Source: Aquisphaera insulae (GTDB lineage: Bacteria > Planctomycetota > Planctomycetia > Isosphaerales > Isosphaeraceae). Taken from it: a DNA stretch of 64,000 bases. Shown piece after piece: positions 27,874 through 36,052 of the stretch; the first letter of the stretch is position 1; the number at the start of each line of letters is the position of its first letter. A program made the translations under genes and the position numbers. The DNA lies in assembly GCF_011064615.1 (NCBI RefSeq), contig NZ_JAALJH010000011.1, positions 92,651 through 156,650 of the forward strand. The letters are read 5' to 3'. The notes under the pieces were generated by a model, which did no database searches, was not told where the DNA came from, and worked only from the letters and a program-made list of their open reading frames with translations.

Positions 27874-27917
27874 CCTGGTAAGGGGGGAAGTGAAACCCGT
27901 CTCTCCCTCTTACCAGG
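27874..27917 (+). terminator. Hairpin downstream of HEAT-repeat gene
   Basis: CCTGGTAAG (27874-27882) and CTTACCAGG (27909-27917) are perfect inverted copies, and the pairing continues inwards with mismatches. It begins 82 bases after the stop codon. Confidence 0.5.
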
Positions 27918-28220
27918 CTCATCTTTACCCACAAGTGATGCGGTCCATCCTGGTCCCCTCCCCCCTGTGTTGGGGAGGGGACCAGGATGGACCGCCCTGC
28001 TCGCCGTGCGACCTCGCTCGGCCTCGGTCGGCTTTCACTTACTTATGGGTAACGCAGAGGCTACACGGGGGGTAGGGGACCGGACGGCCCGCTCCGCCCG
28101 CCATGTCCGCCTCCTCAGACAGGGCTTCCTAGCACTCGTGGGTGCCGATGAGCCAAGGGGGAGCGGATCATCGGTCGCCCCTCCACATGTGGATAAAACA
28201 GAGCTCTTACCGGGGGGGAG
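27908..28220. repeat. Three diverged copies of a ~30-nt motif
   Basis: Copy A is on the minus strand (27938-27908, beginning CTTGTGGGTAAAGATGAGCC). Copy B is on the plus strand from 28042 (CTTATGGGTAACGCAGAGG). Copy C is on the plus strand from 28185 (ACATGTGGATAAAACAGAG). Each is followed by a G-rich tract. They look like remnants of a small dispersed repeat. Confidence 0.4.
27940..27995. repeat. Perfect 24-bp inverted repeat (8-nt loop)
   Basis: The left arm 27940-27963 and right arm 27972-27995 are exact reverse complements, with loop CCTGTGTT. The arms begin GCGGTCCATCCTGG. They are flanked further out by partly inverted sequences TTACCCACAAGTGA (27925-27938) and its imperfect counterpart at 28035-28052. 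There is no T run, so a palindromic repeat unit is more likely than a simple terminator. Confidence 0.85.
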
Positions 28221-28351
28221 TCGGAGGGGGGTAGAGCGTGCCCAGGGTGCGAGGCTTAGAGGACAGACTCTCTGCGCCTCTGGGGCCTGAACGGGCGAAG
28301 CTGAGGAGGACTCGAATGGCAGGTGCCCGCATGGACCTGTCAACTTGTCGA

Positions 28352-28385
28352 GCGAATGCCCAAGCCGATCGCCCGGAGCATTCGC
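28352..28385. repeat. 8-bp inverted repeat
   Basis: GCGAATGC (28352-28359) and GCATTCGC (28378-28385). A further short hairpin, GCAGGA-GATGT-TCCTGC, lies at 28410-28426. Confidence 0.5.
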
Positions 28386-28484
28386 CCCCGTGCCGGCCCC
28401 GCTGGCGATGCAGGAGATGTTCCTGCGATCGATTGGCCAGACCTGGGATCGGCGTGACAAACCCTCGTGGTCGAGTGGAAGGGA

Positions 28485-28523
28485 CACGTTCAGGCAACGG
28501 AGAGTCCCGGTCGCCTGAACGTG
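28485..28523. terminator. 11-bp inverted repeat, likely terminator of the DUF1559/lipoprotein operon
   Basis: CACGTTCAGGC (28485-28495) and GCCTGAACGTG (28513-28523) are exact inverted copies with a 17-nt loop. It lies about 105 bases beyond the minus-strand lipoprotein stop. Confidence 0.5.
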
Positions 28524-28628
28524 GTGGATGAGGGAGGCAGTCGATTATCATCGACCGGCGTTCGTCGTGTTGAGGAAGGGCCTCGCACTGGCGGACGGGT
28601 GGTTCCTCAGGCTGTCTGCGTCGATCGA

Positions 28629-28835
28629 TTACTGGACGACGCCTTCAGGCCCCTTGAAGGAGCTGGGATCTTTGACCTTTTTGCCCGCGGAGTTGGTCGT
28701 CGTTCGAGCCGACGCGGGGGTGCCACCCTTGGAGCTATCGATCGTGACAGGGCCGGGGGTGCTGGAGTCGGAACAGCCAATCTCGAGGGCAGTCACGAGG
28801 GCAAGACCGAGCAAGGGGAACGTCCGAAGTCGCAT
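28629..28835 (-). CDS. Small lipoprotein downstream of second DUF1559 gene
   Basis: A 68-residue protein. MRLRTFPLLGLALVTALEIGC is a lipoprotein signal, with Cys at residue 21 in a good lipobox (LEIGC). The mature part is short and polar (SDSSTPGPVTIDSSKGG ... KVKDPSSFKGPEGVVQ). It lies 111 bases downstream of the DUF1559 gene, across a strong hairpin. No ribosome-binding site of consensus type is seen. It is the second instance in this window of a DUF1559 gene followed by a small lipoprotein. Its function is unknown. Confidence 0.7.
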   Translation of the reverse strand: MRLRTFPLLGLALVTALEIGCSDSSTPGPVTIDSSKGGTPASARTTTNSAGKKVKDPSSFKGPEGVVQ

Positions 28836-28887
28836 AGGATGATTCACCGAAAAAGAGATATCGAGGGGTAATCGAGTGGTTTGGAAA

Positions 28888-28925
28888 GGCCGATCCGGCC
28901 GACGAATTTGTCGGCCGGATCGGCC
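28888..28925 (-). terminator. 16-bp hairpin between DUF1559 and lipoprotein genes
   Basis: Arms 28888-28903 and 28910-28925 are perfect inverted copies (GGCCGATCCGGCCGAC) around a 6-nt loop. On the minus strand it is followed by TTTCC. It is 21 bases after the DUF1559 stop, so it is a strong terminator or attenuator that would raise the pseudopilin-to-lipoprotein ratio. Confidence 0.75.
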
Positions 28926-28946
28926 CGAAGGATGCACCTCGATGGA

Positions 28947-30005
28947 TCAATAGGAGTCGGCGCTAACCACCTCGCCGCCGGAGCGTGTGCCGAGGGCCAT
29001 CAGGGTCTGAGTATTGATGGAGCTCTTGACGAACTTCACCGACCCGTCGGCGAAGGCGAAATTGACGCCACCGGGATGGAGGCTGCGGAAGGCGAACTGG
29101 CCGAGCTTGCGGACGGCCGGGAGGCACGTCGGATCGAGCCAGTCGGAGGGGATGCAATTCTTGGTCCCGCAGCCGCAGAAGACGGCGTTGATGTACTGGC
29201 CCGTGCGGTCCGGCGGGGCGTTGATGTCGGGATAGGTGAAGGCACCGGTCTCAACGCGGATGTCGCCGGTGTAGTAGCCACCGATGTTGGTGGTGCCGAA
29301 GACCGCCGTGAAGTGATACCAGTTCGTCCCCTTCGAGGGATCATCGATCCACCGGGAGGCCTCGCCGAAGAGCGTGGTGTTGCTGGTGCCGTCGGTCACG
29401 CCCTGGACCTTGACCGAGTTCTCGGCGCCGAACATGCCGTTGCCCAGGGCGGCGTTGCACTTCTTGGGCTGCTCGGCATTGGGGTCCGGGAAGGAGGCCG
29501 CGGCCCAGTTCTCGTAGATGTTCTCCTGGGTGCCGCGACTCATGCCGTAGGAGCACTGCGCCCACGGCGTGGTGTAGACCGGGGCGGGGATGTCGGAGGG
29601 GCACAAGTAGCCGCTGACGAGCGTGAAATAGCCCGTCGTGTTGCGGCCGCTATTGGCGACAAAGTTGAAGTTGATGGCGTTGTACTGGGCGCCGCTTTCC
29701 AGGAAAGGCAGGATCAGGCCGAACGCAGAGTGGCCGAACCAGCCGGCGCAAGCCGTTCCGACATAGGAGGTGTCATCCATGTACCGGTTGCCCATCGGGA
29801 AGCAGCCCTGCGAACTCTCATAGTTGTGGCAGGCCAGCGCGATCTGCTTCAGGTTGTTGACGCACTGGGCGCGACGGGCCGCTTCACGGGCCGACTGGAC
29901 GGCGGGAAGGAGGAGGGCGATGAGGACGGCGATGATCGCGATCACCACCAGCAACTCGATCAGCGTGAAACCGCGATGCGACGATGCAATACGAGGTTTG
30001 CTCAT
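28947..30005 (-). CDS. DUF1559 pseudopilin-like protein
   Basis: A 352-residue paralogue of the protein ending at 23371. MSKPRIASSHRG is the basic leader, then FTLIELLVVIAIIAVLI forms the prepilin-type helix (Glu at +5). NNLKQIALACHNYESSQGCFPMG, DGTSNTTLFGEASRW and SLHPGGVNFAFADGSVKFVK follow, and it ends LGTRSGGEVVSADSY. Several extra Cys residues (CGCGTKNC near the C-terminus) could form disulphides. The start was set at the Met before the basic leader; a 30-residue upstream extension is hydrophobic but would displace the prepilin site. GAAAGG lies eight bases upstream. The protein is probably processed by a prepilin peptidase and exported. Confidence 0.9.
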   Translation of the reverse strand: MSKPRIASSHRGFTLIELLVVIAIIAVLIALLLPAVQSAREAARRAQCVNNLKQIALACHNYESSQGCFPMGNRYMDDTSYVGTACAGWFGHSAFGLILPFLESGAQYNAINFNFVANSGRNTTGYFTLVSGYLCPSDIPAPVYTTPWAQCSYGMSRGTQENIYENWAAASFPDPNAEQPKKCNAALGNGMFGAENSVKVQGVTDGTSNTTLFGEASRWIDDPSKGTNWYHFTAVFGTTNIGGYYTGDIRVETGAFTYPDINAPPDRTGQYINAVFCGCGTKNCIPSDWLDPTCLPAVRKLGQFAFRSLHPGGVNFAFADGSVKFVKSSINTQTLMALGTRSGGEVVSADSY

Positions 30006-30585
30006 GTCTGAGACCTTTCCAGGACGCGATTGCCCCTGACGTGAATAAAGGAGGAAAAGAACGAAGTCCGAGGGAGAGCCCGGTGCACGCTCCAACTCAT
30101 GGTCTTGACCGCCGGGGTCAATCCCTTCCCGAGAACCAGTCGGCCGATTCGAAGCTCGCGGTGCATTGCAGCACGACTCACATCTGTCCCATCTCGTATA
30201 TCAAACCCGCCGCCACAGGACCGGGGAGCGATATACAAAGCCATGGATTACAAGACGAATCGAATCAACCGGTGGAGTCTCGAAAACAAAAGTTGATAGA
30301 CCATCGGTCGGAGCGAGGGAGGGGACAGGACCTGAACCAGGAGGATGGCCCCGCGGTGATGGCGGGGGGAACGGGTCCCGTCGATTCAAGATAGCAAGGT
30401 GAATACGGCCAGAAGACCATGCTCTAAGCTGACTCCGTAGTCTAGCATGGATCGAAGCCGGCTAGCAAGAGGGTAGAGGGTTTTGTCGGCCGGCCGCGTG
30501 CTTTTGGGATTGATCTTCCGTCGAGGGGGGATTGCGCCGCCCCGCACCGGACACCTCAAAAATAAATGCGCCCTCCCCCCAGGTG
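30006..30585. other. 580-bp non-coding region
   Basis: Lies between the DUF1559 gene and the 3' end of the ebo-like operon. It must hold the DUF1559 promoter (minus strand). Several A/T-rich spots occur around 30215-30300 but no hexamer pair of good spacing was found. No gene is seen. Confidence 0.5.
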
Positions 30586-31461
30586 TCAAGGTGTGTCACC
30601 AGAACCGGGACGATCCCGACCGGGAGGAGCGTGCAAGGCTTCGAGGAATGATGCGGACCTGCGGACGGCGTCGACGGCCGCGTGGCCGTGGCGGCTCAGC
30701 TCGACATGGACGCCCCGGCCGTAATCCGCCTCGTGGAGGGCCTCGAAGATCGCCGCGAAGTCCATGGTCCCCTCGCCGAACATCAGGTGCTCGTGGACCC
30801 CCCGGGCCATGTCCTCGATGTGGATGTTGAGAATTCGCGACACCCAGCGCCGGACGTGGACGGAGACGGGGCCTTCCTCGAGGCAATGGACGTGGCCCAG
30901 GTCCATCGTCAGGCCGAACAGGGGATGGCCGATCCGTTCGTCGAGCCGGGCGAATCGCCCCATCGTGTCGATGAACATCCCCGGCTCGGGTTCGAAGGCC
31001 AGGGGGATGCCGGTCGTTTCGGCGTGGTCAAGCACGGGCCGGAGGGCACCAGCCAGGCGGTCGAATGCGGCCTCCTCGCCGATCGAGTCGGGGAGCCGGC
31101 CGGACCAGATCGAGACGCATTCGGCGTCGAGCGCCCGGGCGATGTCGATCGACCTTCGGAGGAAGTCCGCCCGGATCTCTCGGCGGGCCGGGTCCGGGTC
31201 CATGAGCGTCGGGTCGTGCTTGAGGCGGGGGTTGAGCAGGTAGCGGGCCCCGGTCTCCACCACCCGGGCGAGCCCGCGGCGATCCAGCAGGGCGCGGGTC
31301 GCGGCCACCTCGCGGGCCAGCACGCCGGGATCCTGGTAGGGATCCAGCGCGGCGGCGTCGAGGGTGATGGCCACGCTCTCGAAGCCCTCGTCGGCCAGCA
31401 GGTCGATGGCATCGGCGAGGCGGTGGTGGGGCAGCCCGTTGGTGTTGTAGCCGAGTCGCAT
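30586..31461 (-). CDS. Sugar-phosphate isomerase/epimerase-like TIM-barrel protein (EboE-like position)
   Basis: A 291-residue xylose-isomerase-like TIM barrel (AP_endonuc_2). It begins MRLGYNTNGLPHHRLADAIDLLADEGFESVAI. Metal-binding positions are suggested by FEPEPGMF (Glu), MDLGHVHC (Asp, His), HIEDMARGVHEH (His, Glu) and HVELSRHGH near the C-terminus. It is the last gene of the four-gene minus-strand operon, starting 18 bases after the UbiA stop. In ebo clusters a TIM-barrel protein of this family (EboE) accompanies a UbiA protein. Here two different family members flank UbiA. The substrate is unknown. Confidence 0.8.
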   Translation of the reverse strand: MRLGYNTNGLPHHRLADAIDLLADEGFESVAITLDAAALDPYQDPGVLAREVAATRALLDRRGLARVVETGARYLLNPRLKHDPTLMDPDPARREIRADFLRRSIDIARALDAECVSIWSGRLPDSIGEEAAFDRLAGALRPVLDHAETTGIPLAFEPEPGMFIDTMGRFARLDERIGHPLFGLTMDLGHVHCLEEGPVSVHVRRWVSRILNIHIEDMARGVHEHLMFGEGTMDFAAIFEALHEADYGRGVHVELSRHGHAAVDAVRRSASFLEALHAPPGRDRPGSGDTP

Positions 31462-31479
31462 GGCGAGTCTACCGGTCGC

Positions 31480-32427
31480 TCAGGTGGAATAGATCGTCCG
31501 GCCGATCAGGTAGGCCGCAAGCCAGATCCCCGCGACCGCCGCCGCATGGGGCACGTCCCGGACGGCCGCGACGAGCGCGGCGTCGATCCAGACGAGGGAG
31601 AAGATGCCCGCCTTCACCGTCTCCTGGATCCGGGCCGGGATCGGTTCGCGGATCGCCCGCGCGGCCGATGTGTTGATGGCGAGTCCGACCAGCGTCAGGA
31701 CGAGCAGGGCTTCCACCGGGATCAGCGGGAACCCAGCCTTCACGCCCGCGAAGCGGCCCGCCTGCGAAGCGGCGACCACCAGGCCCAGGAGGGCGATATC
31801 CTGGACCGCGAGGCCGCCGAGGAGGTTTCGGGTCCGGCCGGATTCCGTCTCCGATCGGCTCGTCCACGTGATCCCGGCGACGAACAGGCCGTACATGCTG
31901 ACGGCGAGCCAGGCGGGCCATCCGATCGAGGGGGCGGAGGAGAGCCCCAGCAGGAGGTTGAGGGCCCGGCAGCTCCCCATGATCAGGGGGCCGAGCGGCG
32001 TCTTCTTGCCTCCCGCGTCGTAGGCGAGGATCGCCAGGGCCAGCCCGGCCGCCACGGCCGGAGCGGCCGTCGATCCGCTCGACCAGGCCAGCAGCGGGCC
32101 CAGCAGGAGCCCCGCGAAGCCGACCGTGAAGGCCGCCTTCAAGGGGACGCGGCCGGAAGGGATCGGCCGCGACGGCCGCTCGCGGCGATCGACCTCGAGA
32201 TCGAAGGCGTCATTCAGCGCCATGCCGGCCGCGTACAGGACCATGGACGCGGCGACGAGCGGCCCCCAGCGCCGGGGCTCTCCGAGCGAGCCGCCTGCGA
32301 GCAGCCAGCCGGCCAGGCTGTCCGCCGCCGCCGTCAGCACGTTCGGCAGGCGGACGAGCTGGAGCCAGGCCCGGGGGGCGCGTCGATCCGCCATCAATGG
32401 CGATGAAGGTGGCATGTTCGCGGCCAC
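31480..32427 (-). CDS. UbiA-superfamily prenyltransferase, EboC-like
   Basis: A 315-residue integral membrane protein with about eight hydrophobic helices. The signature Asp-rich motif NDAFDLEVDRRERPSRPIP is at residues 72-90 (N-D-x-x-D-x-x-x-D), which binds Mg-diphosphate of the prenyl donor. The second cytoplasmic loop has YDAGGKKTPLG, shorter in acidic residues than in UbiA proper, a feature shared with EboC-type proteins as I recall them. GTG at 32427, one base after the preceding stop, was taken as the start; an ATG four codons later is equally possible. The neighbours suggest prenylation of an inositol- or sugar-derived head group. Confidence 0.85.
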   Translation of the reverse strand: MAANMPPSSPLMADRRAPRAWLQLVRLPNVLTAAADSLAGWLLAGGSLGEPRRWGPLVAASMVLYAAGMALNDAFDLEVDRRERPSRPIPSGRVPLKAAFTVGFAGLLLGPLLAWSSGSTAAPAVAAGLALAILAYDAGGKKTPLGPLIMGSCRALNLLLGLSSAPSIGWPAWLAVSMYGLFVAGITWTSRSETESGRTRNLLGGLAVQDIALLGLVVAASQAGRFAGVKAGFPLIPVEALLVLTLVGLAINTSAARAIREPIPARIQETVKAGIFSLVWIDAALVAAVRDVPHAAAVAGIWLAAYLIGRTIYST

Positions 32428-32428
32428 G

Positions 32429-33283
32429 TCAGCCCCCGGCCGCCGGGGTGACGAGGGGCCTGAGGACCTCGAGGGCCCGCCTCGCGGCGGCGTCGGGGTC
32501 GTCCTGGAACGGGTAGAGCTCGACCGTCAGCCAGCCGTCATAGCCGGTTTTCTTGATCGCGGAGACCACCTCGGCGAAGTCGATCGCGCCGGTGCCGGGG
32601 ACCAGGTGGTGATGCACCCGGGTGGCGGCGATGTCCTCGAAGTGATAGTGGCGGATCTGGCCGGCAAGCCGGGCGATGGCGGCGGGGATGTCCTCGCTCA
32701 CGCAGTAGGCGTGGCCGACGTCGAAGTTCAGGCCCAGGGAGGGGGCATCCACCCGGTCCGCGACCTCCTCGTACTGGTCGGAGGTCTCCAGCAGGAGGCC
32801 CGGCTCGGGCTCGATCAGCAGGAGGACGCCGCTCTTCTCGGCGTGCTCGGCCAGGGGCTTGAGGATCTCGACGAACAGGTCGATGGCCGCCTGCCGCGAC
32901 CGGCCCTCCTCGAGCGGGCCGCCCGGCTCCGTGGTGACGTGGGGCGCGCCGAGCTCGGCGCAGAGCGTGAGCGACCGCCGCGTGTGGTCGATCCGGATCT
33001 GGCGATAGTTCCGGTCGGCGTCGATGAACGACGGATACCAGTAGGGCTGGCGCGGGTCGGCCACGGCGTTCATCATGAAGCAATTCACGTTCGAGAACGC
33101 GAGCCCGGTCCGCTCCATCGCGTCGCGGATGCCCCGCTTCTGGACCTCGAGCAGGCCGGCCGGCCAGGCATGGGGGACGTCGGCCAGGAGCTCGAGGCCC
33201 TCGTAGCCGATGGCGGCGATCCGCTCCGCCGCCTCGTCGAAGGTGTGCCTCAGGTAGGCGTTGCTGCTGAAGGCGATTCGCAT
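32429..33283 (-). CDS. Sugar-phosphate isomerase/epimerase-like TIM-barrel protein
   Basis: A 284-residue AP_endonuc_2/xylose-isomerase-like barrel. It begins MRIAFSSNAYLRHTFDEAAERIAAIGYEGLEL. Probable metal ligands are in LIEPEPGLLLE (Glu), NFDVGHAYC (Asp, His), YHFEDIAATRVHHH (His, Glu) and WLTVELYPF (Glu). The ATG overlaps the stop of the inositol-3-phosphate synthase gene by one base; a GTG one codon earlier overlaps by four. Either way translation is coupled. It differs clearly from the other TIM-barrel protein of the operon, so the two probably act on different intermediates, for example isomerising or epimerising an inositol-derived compound. Confidence 0.82.
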   Translation of the reverse strand: MRIAFSSNAYLRHTFDEAAERIAAIGYEGLELLADVPHAWPAGLLEVQKRGIRDAMERTGLAFSNVNCFMMNAVADPRQPYWYPSFIDADRNYRQIRIDHTRRSLTLCAELGAPHVTTEPGGPLEEGRSRQAAIDLFVEILKPLAEHAEKSGVLLLIEPEPGLLLETSDQYEEVADRVDAPSLGLNFDVGHAYCVSEDIPAAIARLAGQIRHYHFEDIAATRVHHHLVPGTGAIDFAEVVSAIKKTGYDGWLTVELYPFQDDPDAAARRALEVLRPLVTPAAGG

Positions 33284-34491
33284 CACGATGCCTCGCTGTC
33301 GCGGTAATGCGCGAGGAGGGCGTCGAACTGCTTGAAGAAGTCGTTCTCCTCAACGCCTTCGGGGCTCTTGAAGAAGCAGGCCAGGTGGGGCATCGGCCCG
33401 CGGGCCCCGCGGCCCTTCTCGACGTCGGCGAGCCGGGCGAGGTCGATCGCCAGGGGGGCGGCCAGGAGGCTGTCGCACCCCTGCCAGGTGAACTGGAGCG
33501 TCATCTTGGTGCCGAGGAAGCCCTGGAAGTGGATGTGGTCCCAGGCGGTCTTCCAGTCCCCCATGTCGGGGATGTATTCGATGGTGACCAGCGAGCTCGG
33601 CTTGTAGCCGAGGATCTGGGCGACGACCCGGTCCTTGGTCTCCACCTTGGAGGACTTGCTGATCGGGTCGTCCAGCACGACGCCGTCGCGGTTGCCGAAG
33701 ATGTTGTGGCCGACCCAGCTCTGCACCCGCAGGTTGCGGTGGGCGAACATCGGGGCCAGGACCGTCTTCATGAGGGTCTCGCCCGTCTTGCCGTCCTTGC
33801 CGGCCAGGAGGGAGCCGGTCGAGGCCGCGCGCTCATGCAGGGCCGGCAGCGAGGCCCCCAGGCTGGGCGTGAAGTTGATGTAGGTGTGGCCGGCCTCGAT
33901 GGCGGCCAGGGCATACAGGGAGCTCGACGGCAGGGCCGCCGTGTTCGGGTCCTCGAGGCGGGGCCTCAGGGCCCTCCACTCCTGGTGGGTCGCGTCGATG
34001 GGGAAGGGGGGCTCGGTGCTGGCGACGTTGAGGACGATCAGGTGGTCGAGCGCCTCGGCCTTCTCGAAGGCGGCGAGGTCGGCGGCGATCAGGTCGACGG
34101 CCTCGCGCGCGGTGCGGCACTCGGGGGCATCGGGCCAGTCGGCCAGCCGGGAGACGGCCCGGCTGAGCCCGATCCGGGGCGCCGGGCGGACCCGGGCGGA
34201 GGCGGCGGCCAGGTCGTCGCGGCAGGCCTCCAGCCAGGACGGCTCGAAGACGCCCGAGTTGTCGCGGAATTCGGCGGCGGAGGCCGCGAAGGTCGTCCGG
34301 CGGATGTCGTGCCCGCCGACGAGGAAGTCCCCCGGCTCCGGCAGCGGCAGCCCCCGGAGTTCCGGGAGCTCGGTCACCAGCCCGGTGCGGCCGGCCAGCC
34401 CTCGGGCCATCGCCGCCAGGCCCAGGGTGATCGTCGTGGCCACACCGCCGTAGGCGCCCACGAGCCAGAGTCCAACCCGACGACGTGCCAT
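33283..34491 (-). CDS. ino1: Inositol-3-phosphate synthase (myo-inositol-1-phosphate synthase)
   Basis: A 402-residue enzyme converting glucose 6-phosphate to inositol 3-phosphate with bound NAD. The N-terminus holds the dinucleotide-binding glycine motif VGAYGGVATT (residues 11-20). Other landmarks are HLIVLNVASTEPP, YINFTPSLGAS, LAGKDGKTGETLMKT, SWVGHNIFGNRDGVVL, DDPISKSSKVETKD and the C-terminal YIPDMGDWKTAWDHI. Length fits prokaryotic members of the family. The first Met of the conserved N-terminus was used. It is the first gene of the operon and has a good promoter 140 bases upstream. The product likely feeds the UbiA and TIM-barrel enzymes encoded downstream; phosphatidylinositol-type lipid synthesis is the other possibility. 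Confidence 0.92.
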   Translation of the reverse strand: MARRRVGLWLVGAYGGVATTITLGLAAMARGLAGRTGLVTELPELRGLPLPEPGDFLVGGHDIRRTTFAASAAEFRDNSGVFEPSWLEACRDDLAAASARVRPAPRIGLSRAVSRLADWPDAPECRTAREAVDLIAADLAAFEKAEALDHLIVLNVASTEPPFPIDATHQEWRALRPRLEDPNTAALPSSSLYALAAIEAGHTYINFTPSLGASLPALHERAASTGSLLAGKDGKTGETLMKTVLAPMFAHRNLRVQSWVGHNIFGNRDGVVLDDPISKSSKVETKDRVVAQILGYKPSSLVTIEYIPDMGDWKTAWDHIHFQGFLGTKMTLQFTWQGCDSLLAAPLAIDLARLADVEKGRGARGPMPHLACFFKSPEGVEENDFFKQFDALLAHYRDSEAS

Positions 34492-34629
34492 GATTTGCTG
34501 CAACCTGTGGTGAGTGCGGAAGGAGGATCCGGGCGAGAGTGAGGCCGAGCGTCGCCGCGGATCGTCGCGCGGCCCGGATCGGAGGGCGGCCGCCGACGGA
34601 CCGGCCCGGCTCGTCGGCATTCTCCGAGC

Positions 34630-34658
34630 ATTATCGGCCGGGATGACCGGGGATTCAA
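34630..34658 (-). promoter_or_regulatory. Sigma70 promoter of the ino1-UbiA operon
   Basis: On the minus strand TTGAAT (34658-34653) and GATAAT (34635-34630) are separated by exactly 17 bases. The transcript would start near 34622, about 130 nt before ino1. The -35 hexamer is the same as that in front of moxR (57312). Confidence 0.6.
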
Positions 34659-34767
34659 CCCAGCCTCGGCGGCGAACGACCGCGTGGCGTCGAGGGGGCG
34701 GACGCGAGTACGATCTCTGTCCGCGGACGTTGGCGGAGATTCGTCGGGATCGGACCGGAGGCGTGCC

Positions 34768-36048
34768 ATGCTCGGGCGATGTCGGATGCGATCGGTGGGG
34801 GCGATGTGCGCGGCGCTGCTGGCCATGGCGACCGGGCGGGCCGTCGCCGGGCCCCAGAAGGCCGAGGTTCGCGTCGGGATCGCCGAGGGCGACATCCGCG
34901 GGGACGACAACCGGGCGATCCAGGCGGCCGTGGATCACGTCGCCGATCTCGGCGGCGGGACCGTCCGGATCGGGCCGGGCCGCTACACGATGCGCAATGC
35001 GCTGCGGCTGCGCGACGGCGTGCGGGTCGTCGGCACCCCCGGGGCGTCGGTCCTGGCGGCCTGCGACGGCGCCGAGTCGCCGCTGGCCTGCGACGGCGAC
35101 TGCAACGAGCGTCAGGTGAGCCTGCGCGACCCCTCGGCATTCCGAGTCGGAGACGGGGTCTCGGTCCAGGACGAGGAGTTCGGCTCCGGGTTCACGGTCA
35201 CGACCGCGACCCTGACGGCCCGGCTGGACGACGGGACGTTCGCGATCTCGACGCCGCTCTACCTCGACTACATGGTCGCGAAGAAGGCCACGGCCCGGCT
35301 CTCGTTCCCGATCGTCGGCGGCTGGGGAATCCAGGGGGCATCGGTCGAGGGGCTGACCATCGAGGGGAATCGCGAGCATCGCGGCAAGCTCGACGGCTGT
35401 CGCGGCGGGGGGATCTACCTCTTCGAATGCCGGGACGTCGCCATCCGCGACTGCATCGTCCGAGGCTACAACGGCGACGGCATCAGCTTCCAGGTTTCGA
35501 GGGGGATCACCGTCGAGGGCTGCACGGCGGAGCGGAACGCGAACCTGGGGATCCATCCCGGCAGCGGGTCGCAGGACCCGGTCGTGCGGAACAACCGGTC
35601 GATCGGCAATGGGAGCGACGGCCTGTTCGTCTGCTGGCGCGTCAAGCACGGCGTCTTCGAGGGGAACGATCTCCGCGGCAACGGCGGGGCCGGAATTTCG
35701 ATCGGCCACAAGGACACCGACAACCTGTTCCGGGCGAACGCGATCGTGGGCAACGACGGCCCCGGCGTCCTCTTCCGCAACGAGGCGGAGGCGATGGGGG
35801 CGCACCGGAACGTGTTCGAGGGGAACCGCATCCTGGACAACGGCCGATCCTCGGCGCAGGGCCCGGCGGCGAGCGTCCGGATCCGGGGGGCTCACCGCGA
35901 CCTGGTCTTCAAGGGGAACACGATCGGGGCGTCCGGCGAGGGACAAGCCAAGGGAGTCGGCATCCTCCGCGGCGAGGGAGCCACGGGCCTCCGCTCCGAG
36001 GGCAACCACTTCCAGAACGTCGCCCGGGAGATCGAGTCCGAGCGGTGA
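34768..36048 (+). CDS. Exported right-handed parallel beta-helix protein
   Basis: A 426-residue protein. A signal peptide lies within the first 30 residues (ATGRAVAG end). GDDNRAIQAAVDHVADLGGGTVRIGPGRY is the pectate-lyase-3-type opening. Many beta-helix coils follow with N-x-x-x-N-G-x-G-I patterns: VEGLTIEGN, RDVAIRDCIVRGYNGDGISF, VRNNRSIGNGSDGLFV, FEGNDLRGNGGAGISIG, ANAIVGNDGPGVLF and FEGNRILDNG. GGAGG lies seven bases before the ATG, fixing the start. Families with this fold are often polysaccharide lyases or epimerases, but no catalytic site can be assigned. It is divergent from ino1. Confidence 0.75.
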   Translation: MLGRCRMRSVGAMCAALLAMATGRAVAGPQKAEVRVGIAEGDIRGDDNRAIQAAVDHVADLGGGTVRIGPGRYTMRNALRLRDGVRVVGTPGASVLAACDGAESPLACDGDCNERQVSLRDPSAFRVGDGVSVQDEEFGSGFTVTTATLTARLDDGTFAISTPLYLDYMVAKKATARLSFPIVGGWGIQGASVEGLTIEGNREHRGKLDGCRGGGIYLFECRDVAIRDCIVRGYNGDGISFQVSRGITVEGCTAERNANLGIHPGSGSQDPVVRNNRSIGNGSDGLFVCWRVKHGVFEGNDLRGNGGAGISIGHKDTDNLFRANAIVGNDGPGVLFRNEAEAMGAHRNVFEGNRILDNGRSSAQGPAASVRIRGAHRDLVFKGNTIGASGEGQAKGVGILRGEGATGLRSEGNHFQNVAREIESER

Positions 36049-36052
36049 AGTC

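Larger units (their letters stand above)
27793..28628. other. 836-bp palindrome-rich non-coding region
   Basis: No credible gene. At least five inverted repeats and three diverged copies of a short motif lie here, listed separately. Weak reading frames in this stretch are low complexity and lack ribosome-binding sites. Confidence 0.7.

Noticed and set aside
27793..28628. CRISPR array
   Set aside because: The repeats are inverted and diverged, not regularly spaced direct repeats, and no cas genes are present.
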